Part shown: positions 26,316 to 34,970 of the stretch, piece by piece
Layout of the letters: each line of letters starts with the position of its first letter
Numbering within the stretch: position 1 is the stretch's first letter
From: Bernardetiaceae bacterium
GTDB lineage: Bacteria; Bacteroidota; Bacteroidia; Cytophagales; Thermoflexibacteraceae
Length of the DNA stretch: 64,000 nucleotides
NCBI GenBank assembly: GCA_025056255.1
Contig: JANWVT010000001.1
Coordinates: forward strand, 248,001 to 312,000
Direction of reading: 5' to 3'
The notes under the pieces: generated by a model
Told to the model about the DNA's origin: nothing
Databases searched by the model: none
Seen by the model: only the letters and a program-made list of their open reading frames with translations
Position numbers and translations under genes: made by a program

Positions 26316-27224
26316 TTATGCAGTGGCTTGCTCTATGGCTTGCAAAATGGTGTCGTAATAATGCTCATAATAATAATCAGCAATTTCACCGGCAGTAGTT
26401 ACCCATACATCGGGATGGGAGGTAATGTAGGCAAGTGCTTCTTCAAAAGGTTTGATGCGATGCGGATGCCCCACTAAATAGGCATGCAGCGGAATACACA
26501 TCACCGTTCCACTTTCTTCCCCCTCTCTGTAAAGTGTATCAAACTGCCGTTTCAACACGTCGGCGTAGTGTCGCGGACTGTGGAAGTAGCTGTTGTAGCA
26601 AATTACATCATTTACTTCCAGTGAATACGGCATGGAAATCAGTTTCCCTGAACGCACTTTGAGCGGCTGAGGCTGGTCGTCTTGAAACAGGTCGCAGGTG
26701 TAGATAATGCCTGCCTCTGCAATCAGGTCAAAAGTTCGCTCAGTGTGAGTAAGTGCAGGTGCCAGCCATCCTTTGATGGTTTGTCCAGTGGCTTCTTTTA
26801 CTGTGCGAAAGGAATCCTCAATAATGGCACGCTCTTGTTCCTCGCTCATCCCGTAAGTATATCGGGTGTTGTAGATGCCGTGTGAGAAAAACTCCCAGTT
26901 GCGCTCTACACAGGCTTGAATAATTTCAGGGTGGTGTTGGCACATGGCAACCGAAAGTGAAACTGTACCGCGCACACCGTATTTGTCCATTGCCTCCATC
27001 ATGCGATAATGCCCAACGCGGTTGCCATAGTCGCGCATAGCATAACCGCGCACATCTGGATGAGGTCTTGCCCATGGTTTGCGCATAGGGTTGCTTGGCG
27101 GGTCTAACTCATAAAACTCAATGTTGGGCGCTACCCAGAAGGCAATCTTAGCGCCATTTTTCCAGCGAATCCGGGGGCGATTCTGATATGGCCAATAACT
27201 GTACAATTCAGGGTCGCGAAGCAT
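26316..27224 (-). CDS. Polysaccharide deacetylase family protein (PuuE/allantoinase-like)
   Basis: A 302-residue protein beginning MLRDPELYSYWPYQNRPRIR, which is characteristic of the PuuE-like branch of carbohydrate esterase 4 proteins. NodB-type features include WVAPNIEFYELDP, RVGHYRMMEAMDKYGVRGTV, and WEFFSHGIYNTRY, where a His follows the canonical position. PuuE members open allantoin or related cyclic ureides rather than deacetylating sugars. The isochorismatase-fold amidase gene lies 63 nt upstream on the same strand, and such hydrolase pairs usually act in ureide, purine or pyrimidine breakdown. The substrate is inferred. Confidence 0.8.
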   Translation of the reverse strand: MLRDPELYSYWPYQNRPRIRWKNGAKIAFWVAPNIEFYELDPPSNPMRKPWARPHPDVRGYAMRDYGNRVGHYRMMEAMDKYGVRGTVSLSVAMCQHHPEIIQACVERNWEFFSHGIYNTRYTYGMSEEQERAIIEDSFRTVKEATGQTIKGWLAPALTHTERTFDLIAEAGIIYTCDLFQDDQPQPLKVRSGKLISMPYSLEVNDVICYNSYFHSPRHYADVLKRQFDTLYREGEESGTVMCIPLHAYLVGHPHRIKPFEEALAYITSHPDVWVTTAGEIADYYYEHYYDTILQAIEQATA

Positions 27225-27287
27225 AAAATCGGTAAGGTTGGCAGTAAACGAATATATAATGTAACTTGAAATTTAACAGTTTGATTA

Positions 27288-27989
27288 TCAACGATTTAAA
27301 AATTCATCGATGCGCTTTTCCAAAACGGGCAGCTTGTTCAAGTAGTCTATCACCGCCTGCACAGGTTCTACGTCGGCATATTTGAGCAGCATATCGGTCA
27401 GGTTGGCAAAGTGAAAACTTTCGTGTTTGTCTGCCACACATTCTTCTGGGATGATGGTTCTGTATCCGCGCGAGAGGCTATCCACCGCCGCGGCGCGCAC
27501 ACAGCCTGAAGTACTTCCTCCCGTAATAATAACCGTATCTACCTGATGCCATACTAAGAGTGAGCCGAGCGGTGTTTCAAAAAACGGAGACGGCATTTTT
27601 TTGCAATAAATCACGTCGCGCTTGTAATCTACTACCAAGCGTTTGTCAAACTCGGCACGTTCCGAACCGAATTTGATGTTTTGCAGCGAATCAGGCGTAT
27701 TGGTGCGCGTACCCCACACACCTGCATCTTCGCCGCTTTCCATATAAGCCACGTAAGTAAAAACTACCGGTACGTTCTTGCTGCGGGCAATGCGATTAAT
27801 TTCGTTGATGTATTCAATTTGTCGCGGGTCGGTTTCATAAGCGGTTTTGAAAGTTGCTGTGTCGGTATAAGCCCGTTGCAAATCAATATTGACTATGGCA
27901 GGGCGCTTGCCGAACCCAAATTTAGCCCGCTGCGGATTGGCTTTTATTTCGTAGTAGATTTCTCTGGCAGTCTTATTGGAGAGTTCCAT
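27288..27989 (-). CDS. Isochorismatase-fold cysteine hydrolase (amidase-like)
   Basis: A 233-residue protein with the isochorismatase-like triad Asp36 (VNIDLQRAY), a Lys at 130-131 (YCKKMPSPFF) and Cys163 in GGSTSGCVRAAAVDSLSRGY. The fold includes nicotinamidase, N-carbamoylsarcosine amidase, maleamate hydrolase and the RutB ureidoacrylate hydrolase. The stretch PSPFFETPLGSLL resembles the N-carbamoylsarcosine amidase branch. With the PuuE-like neighbour downstream (63 nt), a two-step opening and deamidation of a cyclic ureide is plausible. Confidence 0.8.
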   Translation of the reverse strand: MELSNKTAREIYYEIKANPQRAKFGFGKRPAIVNIDLQRAYTDTATFKTAYETDPRQIEYINEINRIARSKNVPVVFTYVAYMESGEDAGVWGTRTNTPDSLQNIKFGSERAEFDKRLVVDYKRDVIYCKKMPSPFFETPLGSLLVWHQVDTVIITGGSTSGCVRAAAVDSLSRGYRTIIPEECVADKHESFHFANLTDMLLKYADVEPVQAVIDYLNKLPVLEKRIDEFLNR

Positions 27990-28059
27990 ACTCTTTTGAT
28001 TTGGGTAAATATAATCAAATCTATAACTTGCCGCTTGTAACTACCGATTTTTTACTGAT

Positions 28060-28839
28060 ATGATGTTTGAAAACCTTTTGCTGGTGAACGAAAATGGCAT
28101 CCTGACCATTACCATCAATCGCCCTGAAAAGCGCAATGCACTCAATCTCCGCACCATGCAGGAAATAGAGGCTGCCTTTCAATTGGTACAAACCGACGAT
28201 TCTGTCCGTGCGGTCATCATCACCGGCTCTGGCGATAGGGCATTTGTAGCAGGTGCCGACATTTCCGAAATCACCAATTTAGATGTAGAACAGGCACGTG
28301 CCTTTGCAATAAAAGGGCAGCATATTTTCCGCATGATAGAAACCTGCGGCAAACCTGTTATTGCAGCAGTGAATGGTTTTGCTTTGGGTGGTGGTTGCGA
28401 ACTGGCAATGGCATGTCACATGCGCGTTGCCGTTGAATCAGCCAAATTTGGGCAGCCAGAGGTGAATTTGGGCATCATTCCGGGCTATGGCGGCACGCAG
28501 CGCCTCAGCCGTTTAATTGGTCGCGGCAAAGCCATAGAACTTATGCTTACCGCCGACATGATTGGTGCCACCGAAGCACTGCAATTAGGTTTGGTCAATC
28601 ACGTAGTAGCCTCGCAAGAGGCACTGATGGAAAAAAGCCGTGAAATATTGCACAAAATCATCAAAAAAGCACCGGTAGCCGTTGCACAAGCTATTCGTGC
28701 TGCTGATGCCGCTTTTCTGCCGATAGATGGTTATGCGGTTGAAGCCGAAGCCTTTGCTGCTTGCTGCCAAACCCACGATTTTAAAGAAGGAACACAGGCA
28801 TTCTTAGAGAAACGCGAGGCAAAGTTCATTGGAAAGTAA
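28060..28839 (+). CDS. Enoyl-CoA hydratase/isomerase (crotonase family)
   Basis: A 259-residue crotonase with the oxyanion-hole motifs RAFVAGADISEI and NGFALGGGCELAMACHMRVA, and the catalytic Glu region EVNLGIIPGYGGTQRLSRLIG. Both positions normally filled by glutamate in true hydratases (Glu in CELAMACH and Glu in PEVNLG) are present. It could serve fatty acid or amino acid beta-oxidation; the fadN gene lies far away at 49934. A second ATG follows directly at 28063. EngB begins 31 nt after its stop. Confidence 0.88.
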   Translation: MMFENLLLVNENGILTITINRPEKRNALNLRTMQEIEAAFQLVQTDDSVRAVIITGSGDRAFVAGADISEITNLDVEQARAFAIKGQHIFRMIETCGKPVIAAVNGFALGGGCELAMACHMRVAVESAKFGQPEVNLGIIPGYGGTQRLSRLIGRGKAIELMLTADMIGATEALQLGLVNHVVASQEALMEKSREILHKIIKKAPVAVAQAIRAADAAFLPIDGYAVEAEAFAACCQTHDFKEGTQAFLEKREAKFIGK

Positions 28840-28870
28840 CACATACGACAGAATGTCCTAACTTTGCTGC

Positions 28871-29479
28871 GTGCAAATCCGTACCGCTACATTTATCAGC
28901 AGCAACTCAGACGTAGCCAAATGCCCGTTGGGTAATTTGCCTGAATACGCATTTATCGGCAGGTCTAATGTGGGCAAGTCTTCTCTTATTAACATGCTCA
29001 CCGCCCGCAAAGGCTTAGCCAAAACATCTGCCACACCCGGCAAAACGCAAGTTATCAATCACTTTATCATCAATGACAATTGGTACTTGGTCGATTTGCC
29101 CGGTTACGGCTATGCCAAAGTAAGCCGCGAGAAACGCGCGCGGTTCTCTGCAATGATTGAGCAATACTTGCAACAACGCGCCAATTTGGTTTGTACGTTT
29201 GTACTGATTGATATCCGGCACGAACCACAAACCAACGACATGGATTTTATGAATTGGATGATAGAACAGCAATTGCCATTCGCCATGATTTTTACCAAAG
29301 CTGATAAATTGTCTAAGACTGCCGCAGCTAAATCTGTGGCACACTATACCGAAGTGGTACTTCAATATTGGACAGAAATGCCGCCAGTATTTGTTAGTTC
29401 ATCCGAAACAGGGCAGGGACGTGAAGAAATTCTATCTTATATCAATTCATTGAATCAACTCTATAAACGAAATCAATAG
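28871..29479 (+). CDS. engB: Ribosome biogenesis GTP-binding protein EngB (YihA/YsxC)
   Basis: A 202-residue GTPase with G1 GRSNVGKSSL at about 30-39, G2 T in KTSATPGKTQ, G3 DLPGYGYAKV and G4 TKADK, in the order and spacing of EngB, which assists large ribosomal subunit assembly. The start is a GTG at 28871 (QIRTATFISS follows), since no earlier ATG exists in frame and the next would delete the GTPase. A TAACTTTG -7-like box at 28859-28866 would leave almost no leader, so transcription probably also arrives from the hydratase gene. DUF5606 follows after 13 nt. Confidence 0.93.
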   Translation: MQIRTATFISSNSDVAKCPLGNLPEYAFIGRSNVGKSSLINMLTARKGLAKTSATPGKTQVINHFIINDNWYLVDLPGYGYAKVSREKRARFSAMIEQYLQQRANLVCTFVLIDIRHEPQTNDMDFMNWMIEQQLPFAMIFTKADKLSKTAAAKSVAHYTEVVLQYWTEMPPVFVSSSETGQGREEILSYINSLNQLYKRNQ

Positions 29480-29492
29480 TAGCAATCCCCAT

Positions 29493-29921
29493 ATGGACTT
29501 AACCAATATTGCAGCCGTGGCAGGAAAGCCCGGTCTTTACCGTGTAATTAAACCGACGCGCACAGGAGTAATTTTGGAAAGCATTGACGACAAGCGTACA
29601 CGCTTTGCCGTAGGCATGAACAGCCGTGTTTCTGTACTAAAAGAAGTAGCTATTTATGCTTACAATGCCGAAGGAAGCGTGCCACTGGCAGATGTTTTCC
29701 GTTCTATGTATCAATGGCAGGGAGAGGTTCCTTCTCCTAATGCCTCTGCACAAGAACTGACGACTTTTCTGGCAGAGATTCTGCCCGACTTTGACCGCGA
29801 CAAAGTATATCCTTCCGATATCAAAAAAATAATCACTTGGTTCAATATTCTTGCTAAATACGAGCCTCAACTTTTTTCGTCGGAAGACAAAAACCAACCC
29901 ACCGAATCTTTCGATAAATAG
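29493..29921 (+). CDS. DUF5606 family protein
   Basis: A 142-residue soluble protein beginning DLTNIAAVAGKPGLYRVIKP, then TRFAVGMNSRVSVLKEVAIY and a C-terminal helical region LTTFLAEILPDFDRDKVYPS. These match the DUF5606 family, found across Bacteroidota next to general housekeeping genes and without known function. The N-terminal 60 residues look like a small beta barrel; no signal peptide or membrane helix is present. A strong intrinsic terminator follows within 25 nt, so this ends the hydratase-engB transcript. Confidence 0.8.
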   Translation: MDLTNIAAVAGKPGLYRVIKPTRTGVILESIDDKRTRFAVGMNSRVSVLKEVAIYAYNAEGSVPLADVFRSMYQWQGEVPSPNASAQELTTFLAEILPDFDRDKVYPSDIKKIITWFNILAKYEPQLFSSEDKNQPTESFDK

Positions 29922-29944
29922 CGTCTTTACTTCGATAAAAACAC

Positions 29945-29968
29945 AAAGCACCTCCGTTGAGGTGCTTT
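29945..29968 (+). terminator. Intrinsic terminator after DUF5606
   Basis: A 10-bp perfect stem, AAAGCACCTC and GAGGTGCTTT, loop CGTT, followed by TTTATTG. A typical strong terminator. Confidence 0.9.
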
Positions 29969-30198
29969 TTTATTGTTTGGATTACTTAAAACGAGGTTTT
30001 AAAATGTTAAATTTTGTTAAAATTAAAGATAAAAAATGAGATTTACTTACGCACACCTTACATGAAATTTGCATTTTTATCTATTAAAATGCTGATTATC
30101 AGCATATTCATTTAACAACCTGCTTTTGCCGATATTTTAAAATGCGTCTAATTGCGAGCAGATTCATGTGGCTGCTTTGCATTTGTCTACAACTTAAC

Positions 30199-30206
30199 TA
30201 TTTTTG
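30199..30206 (+). promoter_or_regulatory. -7 promoter box for the sigma factor gene
   Basis: TATTTTTG fits TANNTTTG and lies 57 nt before the ATG at 30264. It overlaps an alternative TTG start at 30204, which therefore probably is not used. The bases TTAACTATTTTT at 30194-30205 also equal one half-site of the 29-nt operator family described elsewhere, without a matching left half. Confidence 0.5.
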
Positions 30207-30263
30207 TCTAAGAAAATCAAGCGTTCACCGAAAAACATTTTTAACACTAAATTCAAAGCGCGT

Positions 30264-30866
30264 ATGAAAACTGTAGCCCTCACTTCTGCTAATGACAGCG
30301 AGCTGATAGAAAGCTTTCGCAATGGCAACGAAAATGCATTTAGCTTGTTGTTCAATCGCTATCGCCGGCGCATTTTCGCTGTAATTTATGCTATTGTAAA
30401 AGATGCAGAAACAGCAGAAGATTTGTTGCAGGAAACAATGATTAAAGCACTGGACATTATTCGCTCCAACCGCTACAACGATGAGGGTAAGTTTTTACCA
30501 TGGGTAGTGCGCATTGCCCGCAACATGGCTATAGATTTCTTCCGCAAACAGAAGCGCTATCCAAACACACGTATCCAAGAAGGTTCTGTTTTATACAATA
30601 CACTCAAACTTTCAGAAGCTTCTACGGAAACAGTGCGCATCCAGTCAGAAACACTCCACCAATTGAAAAACTACATTTATCTACTTCCTGAAAACCAGAA
30701 AGAAGTGCTGATGATGCGCCACTATATGAAAATGAGCTTTCAAGAAATTGCAGATGTAACCAATGTGAGCATCAATACAGCTTTGGGGCGCATGCGTTAT
30801 GCTCTGTTGAATTTGCGGCGTGCCATGGAAAAAAACGGCGTAACAGCAGAGTGTTTGGCTGCCTAA
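30264..30866 (+). CDS. ECF-type RNA polymerase sigma factor
   Basis: A 200-residue protein with sigma region 2 (about 25-95: LLFNRYRRRIFAVIYAIVKD, AEDLLQETMIKALDII, PWVVRIARNMAIDFFRKQKR) and region 4.2 (about 140-190: LPENQKEVLMMRHYMKMSFQ, EIADVTNVSINTALGRMRYA). It should direct core RNA polymerase to a specific promoter set. The ATG at 30264 is favoured over a TTG at 30204 that would lie inside the likely promoter. No anti-sigma gene or FecR-like partner is adjacent, and the gene is closed by a strong terminator, so it appears monocistronic. Confidence 0.88.
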   Translation: MKTVALTSANDSELIESFRNGNENAFSLLFNRYRRRIFAVIYAIVKDAETAEDLLQETMIKALDIIRSNRYNDEGKFLPWVVRIARNMAIDFFRKQKRYPNTRIQEGSVLYNTLKLSEASTETVRIQSETLHQLKNYIYLLPENQKEVLMMRHYMKMSFQEIADVTNVSINTALGRMRYALLNLRRAMEKNGVTAECLAA

Positions 30867-30943
30867 CGATGTAGTTCGGCTCTTTAGTGTTATTTGCCCT
30901 TTAACAAGGTAACCCTCATTTTTGGTGAACTGCACCTAATTTC

Positions 30944-30974
30944 AGCATCCGCTTGCACTATACAAGCGGATGCT
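30944..30974 (+). terminator. Intrinsic terminator after the sigma factor gene
   Basis: A 12-bp perfect stem, AGCATCCGCTTG and CAAGCGGATGCT, loop of 7 nt, followed by TTGTTTTTC. Confidence 0.9.
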
Positions 30975-31099
30975 TTGTTTTTCACTACCTACTTCAATCA
31001 GTTTTTTTTGGAAAAGAAAGAATAGTGAACAAACGCGAATGGTGCGATAAAATCTTAGAAAAACTGCATTCAGTTCTGGGTTGCAACAAAATCACAGTC

Positions 31100-31235
31100 A
31101 ACATCACCACGTACACCCTGATGAAGGCAAACTCGCTGTTGTTCGCCTCCTTACGAATCATTCTGTTGCAAATAAGAACAGGGGCTACTGTATAGGGGAC
31201 TGTTTTTCGGCTATTCAATTGTTCATCCTGCCATC
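31100..31235 (-). repeat. Dispersed repeat, copy B (inverted)
   Basis: Reverse-complemented, it matches copy C: GCCGAAAAACAGT, CCTGTTCTTATTTGCAACAG and GCGAACAACAGCGAGTTTGC occur in the same order with similar spacing. On the plus strand it reads DEGKLAVVRLLTNHSVANK, close to DAGKLAVVRLLPNYPVASR from the minus strand of copy C. Confidence 0.6.
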
Positions 31236-31524
31236 TGGTCTCAGCAGTGAGGTAGGTTGTTATCTATCCCGTTTGCCCTTGTAAAACCTACACATGCCTT
31301 ATATACTATTTGAAAATGCGGTTTTTCTGCAAATCCTTGCTTTTTACTTACAAAAAGCTGATTTTCAATATGTTTACAAATAATTATATGTCAAAATCAT
31401 GAAGTAGGGCTGTCTCCTCCTCTTATATTGTTGCAACCAACATAGACTAGCTTGAAGAGGCGCCGACTCAATGCATGCTTTTAATTTATCGCTTATCTTT
31501 AAGCCGTACCATTCTAAAAAACAC

Positions 31525-33831
31525 ATGGAAAAAATACTTACTTGTCTGTTATTATGGCTAACAATAACAGCATCAGCACAAAATCAGCCGCTTACGGTTC
31601 CCTATATTATGCGACACCCCAAATGGATGGGTAGCTCACCTGAAAACATTCGCTGGGCTGACGACGGGAAAACCATTTACTTTGACTGGGGCGAAGATAA
31701 AAGCTTACATGCTGCCGACCCGCAAACGGGTACATGGCGCAAAGTTGCTCTGGAAGAACAGCGAGCACTTGCTTTTGGCGGACAATTCAACACCACACGC
31801 ACCAAACGCGTATATGCCAAAGACGGAGATATTTTTATCAAAGATGTTGTCTCTGGCTCTATCATACAACTGACTAAAACTACTGAATCAGAAGCCCAAC
31901 CCCGATTCAGCGACGACAATAACCGCGTATTCTTCCTCCAACAAAACAATCTATTTGCTATTCATCTAAAAACAGGTATGTTGGAACAACTCACTGATTT
32001 TAGAAAAGGCAACAAGCCAGCAGAATCCCCTAAAACCGAACAAGCGCTCTGGTTAGAAGCCGACCAACAAAGACTGTTTGAAGTATTGCGCGAGCGAAAG
32101 ATAACCGAAACCACTCGCAAAACTCTTGAAGAACAGTTACGCCCCCAGCGTCTTAAAGCATATTATTTTCAAGAAAAATCATTAGACAACTTTGCCATAA
32201 GCCCAGACGGCAACTTTGTACTGTTTCGTGTAGGCACGCGTCCTAGTGGTAGCAAACCCACTGCTGTGCCTAATTATTTAACTACATCGGGCTACACCGA
32301 AAATCTCAATGCACGCCCCAAAGTGGGCGACCAACTGACTACCTATGAAATTGCTCTGTACGACCGCCGCCGCGATACGCTCCTGTATATTGCTACCGCA
32401 TCACTACCAGGCATCAATCAACCTGCTGCTGCGGTTGTTCATTCACAGAAAAGCAGAAGGGAACTCACACCACTTAGTATGCAGTGGAGCGAAAATAGTC
32501 GTTATGCCCTCATTGTGCTGCGCGCACAAGATAACAAAGACCTATGGATAGCTGTTTGGGATGTGCAATCGGGAAGTTTGAAAAATATAGACCATCAACA
32601 CGACGAAGCGTGGATTGGTGGACCGGGCATTGGGAGTAATATTGGTTGGATAGACAATCAAAACATTTGGTTTCAGTCGGAAGAGACAGGCTGGTCGCAT
32701 CTTTACACTGCCAATGTAGAAAGTGGTGCCAAAAAAGCGCTTACCTCTGGCAACTATGAAGTGCGTTTTGCACAGCTCAGCCGCGACAAAAAGCATTTTT
32801 ACATTGCCACCAGTGAAGTACATCCGGGCGAGGAGCACCTATACAAAATACCTGTTGCAGGCGGGGTTGCACAAAGGCTTACTTTTTTAACAGGTGGCAA
32901 CGAATTCATTATTTCACCCAACGAGCAATTTATCGCTATTCGCCATTCGTATAGCAACCGCCCTTGGGAACTATATGTAATGGAAAATAAACCCAACGCT
33001 AAGCCACGGCAAATTACACAGTCGCAATCCGACGAGTTCCGGCAGTACAAATGGCGCGACCCCGAAGTGCTCACTTTTAAAGCTGCCGACGGCGCTACTG
33101 TATATGCACGCCTGTATCAGCCTCTAAATGAAACAAAAAACGGTGCCGCCGTAATTTTTGTACACGGAGCAGGTTATTTACAAAATGCCCACAAGCGCTG
33201 GAGCACCTACTTCCGCGAATACATGTTTCACAACCTACTGGCAGACAAAGGCTATACAGTACTAGACATCGACTATCGCGGCAGTGCTGGCTACGGTCGC
33301 GACTGGCGAACCGGTATTTATCGCCATATGGGAGGTAAAGACCTGAGCGACCACATAGATGGTGCAAAGTTTTTAGTAGAAAACTATGACATAGACCCTC
33401 AACGCATCGGTATTTATGGAGGCAGCTATGGTGGCTTTATTACTTTAATGGCAATGTTTACTGCACCAGAGGTGTTTGCAGCTGGGGCAGCCCTGCGCCC
33501 CGTTACTCACTGGGCACACTACAACCACGGCTACACAAGTAACATTTTAAATACTCCCGTAGCAGACAGTATAGCCTACGTCAAAAGTTCGCCTATCTAT
33601 CATGCTCAAGGATTGAAAGGTGCTCTGCTGATTTGTCATGGCATGGTAGATGTAAACGTACATTTTCAGGATGTTGTATTGCTTGCCCAAAGGCTAATTG
33701 AGCTTGGTAAAGACAACTGGGAAGTAGCAATTTACCCCGTAGAAGACCACGGATTCACAGAACCCAGTAGCTGGACAGACGAGTACAAACGTATCCTGAA
33801 ACTGTTTGACGAAAAGCTCATTAAACGATGA
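31525..33831 (+). CDS. Secreted S9 family prolyl oligopeptidase (DPP IV/acylaminoacyl-peptidase-like)
   Basis: A 768-residue protein with a signal peptide (MEKILTCLLLWLTITASAQ), an N-terminal beta-propeller (about 30-500, with WD40/DPP-like repeats such as FAISPDGNFVLFRVG) and a C-terminal alpha/beta hydrolase domain. The catalytic triad is visible as Ser634 in YGGSYGGF, Asp709 in GMVDVNV and His742 in EDHGF. It should cleave short peptides in the periplasm or outside. The ATG at 31525 is chosen over 31471 because it starts the signal peptide. No type IX secretion C-terminal domain is seen. Confidence 0.88.
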   Translation: MEKILTCLLLWLTITASAQNQPLTVPYIMRHPKWMGSSPENIRWADDGKTIYFDWGEDKSLHAADPQTGTWRKVALEEQRALAFGGQFNTTRTKRVYAKDGDIFIKDVVSGSIIQLTKTTESEAQPRFSDDNNRVFFLQQNNLFAIHLKTGMLEQLTDFRKGNKPAESPKTEQALWLEADQQRLFEVLRERKITETTRKTLEEQLRPQRLKAYYFQEKSLDNFAISPDGNFVLFRVGTRPSGSKPTAVPNYLTTSGYTENLNARPKVGDQLTTYEIALYDRRRDTLLYIATASLPGINQPAAAVVHSQKSRRELTPLSMQWSENSRYALIVLRAQDNKDLWIAVWDVQSGSLKNIDHQHDEAWIGGPGIGSNIGWIDNQNIWFQSEETGWSHLYTANVESGAKKALTSGNYEVRFAQLSRDKKHFYIATSEVHPGEEHLYKIPVAGGVAQRLTFLTGGNEFIISPNEQFIAIRHSYSNRPWELYVMENKPNAKPRQITQSQSDEFRQYKWRDPEVLTFKAADGATVYARLYQPLNETKNGAAVIFVHGAGYLQNAHKRWSTYFREYMFHNLLADKGYTVLDIDYRGSAGYGRDWRTGIYRHMGGKDLSDHIDGAKFLVENYDIDPQRIGIYGGSYGGFITLMAMFTAPEVFAAGAALRPVTHWAHYNHGYTSNILNTPVADSIAYVKSSPIYHAQGLKGALLICHGMVDVNVHFQDVVLLAQRLIELGKDNWEVAIYPVEDHGFTEPSSWTDEYKRILKLFDEKLIKR

Positions 33832-33936
33832 GAACCCGTGAGCTTAAAAAATTAACAATGTATATGTCCTAAAAAGCATCTGCACAACTAAGTTTTCGCT
33901 CACCCATATGCTATTGGTGTAACCAGCCACCTTTTG

Positions 33937-33980
33937 CAACATCACCCAATAGGCTCGGTCAGTCTGTTGGGCTGATGTTG
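33937..33980. terminator. Hairpin between convergent genes
   Basis: Stem CAACATCA-CCCAA with TTGGG-TGATGTTG (one internal mismatch), 17-nt loop. It sits between the S9 peptidase and the polyprenyl synthase, which converge. Neither side has a good U-tract, so its role as a terminator is moderate at best. Confidence 0.45.
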
Positions 33981-33995
33981 ATTGTGCCTTGCTTG

Positions 33996-34970
33996 TTATT
34001 TGCGCCGCTCTATGGTGTAGCTGACTAATTGCAGCATGGCAGCTTTATATTCACTGTTGGCAAAATTGGCAAGAATGGCTTTGGCTTCGTTAAAATAGTT
34101 TTCCATTACTTGGCGGGCATATTCTATTCCACCCGACTGTTTCACGAAATTGATAATCTCAGCTATGTATCGGGGTTTGTCCGACTTGTTTTTGATTAAG
34201 TTAATTACGTGATTTTTTTCTGAGCGCGAAGCTTTGTTTAAAGCAAAAATTAATGGCAGGGTCATCTTCTTTTCCTTGATGTCAATGCCCACAGGCTTGC
34301 CAATTTCCTCATTTCCATAATCAAACAAATCGTCTTTAATTTGGAAAGCAATCCCAATTTTTTCACCAAACTTTTCCATTTGTTCTACTACTGCTGCACC
34401 AGCACCGCTCGATGCGGCTCCTACGGCGCAACAAGCCGCAATAAGTGTAGCTGTTTTTTGGCGAATAATTTCAAAATAAACTGCCTCATCTATGTCTAAT
34501 CGGCGGGCTTTTTCCATTTGCAATAGTTCTCCTTCGCTCATTTCGCGTACAGCCTTAGAAACAATGCGCAACAGTTCAAAGTCGCCATGTTCAATAGAAA
34601 GCAACAAACCTCGTGAAAGCAGATAGTCGCCTACCAATACTGCCACTTTGTTTTTCCAAAGCGCATTGACCGAAAAAAAACCTCGCCGATAATGAGCATC
34701 GTCCACTACGTCGTCGTGAACAAGCGTTGCTGTATGTAACAATTCTATTAATGCTGCTCCTCGGTGTGTTGAGTCGTTAATTTGTCCACACATGCCCGCT
34801 GCCAAAAATACAAACATTGGACGCATCTGTTTGCCTTTGCGTTTGACAATGTAAGTCATGATTTTGTCTAATAAAAGCACTTTGGTACGCATAGAATCCC
34901 TGAAACGGATTTCAAACATATCCATCTCTGCTGCAATAGGCGACTTGATAGTGTCTAAGCTGAGCGTCAT
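33996..34970 (-). CDS. Polyprenyl (octaprenyl-type) diphosphate synthase
   Basis: A 324-residue trans-prenyltransferase with the first Asp-rich motif LVHDDVVDDAHYRRG (DDxxD) and the second DDLFDYGN, plus GKQMRPMFVFLAAGM and GEKIGIAFQIKDDLF. It extends isopentenyl diphosphate chains, most likely to the quinone side chain (IspB-like). Chain length is not reliably predicted. The gene appears to be transcribed alone and diverges from the leu cluster. Confidence 0.88.
   Translation of the reverse strand: MTLSLDTIKSPIAAEMDMFEIRFRDSMRTKVLLLDKIMTYIVKRKGKQMRPMFVFLAAGMCGQINDSTHRGAALIELLHTATLVHDDVVDDAHYRRGFFSVNALWKNKVAVLVGDYLLSRGLLLSIEHGDFELLRIVSKAVREMSEGELLQMEKARRLDIDEAVYFEIIRQKTATLIAACCAVGAASSGAGAAVVEQMEKFGEKIGIAFQIKDDLFDYGNEEIGKPVGIDIKEKKMTLPLIFALNKASRSEKNHVINLIKNKSDKPRYIAEIINFVKQSGGIEYARQVMENYFNEAKAILANFANSEYKAAMLQLVSYTIERRK

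Larger units (their letters stand above)
30867..31524. other. Intergenic region before the S9 peptidase
   Basis: About 660 nt without a credible gene. It holds the sigma-factor terminator (30944-30974), dispersed repeat copy B (31100-31235, inverted) and the motif ACTTACAAAAAGCTGATTTT near 31347. Nothing else stands out. Confidence 0.6.

Noticed and set aside
30204-30263. Upstream TTG start for the sigma factor
   Set aside because: The TTG sits inside the predicted -7 box TATTTTTG and the added 20 residues are not part of sigma region 2.
30953-31284. Short ORFs after the sigma factor gene
   Set aside because: They overlap a terminator and repeat copy B and show no coding character beyond the GKLAVV stretch of the repeat.
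31284-31470. Possible extra repeat copy near 31400 (CTGTCTCCTCCTCTTATATTG)
   Set aside because: Only a short resemblance to the repeat core and no flanking blocks, so it is not distinguishable from chance.
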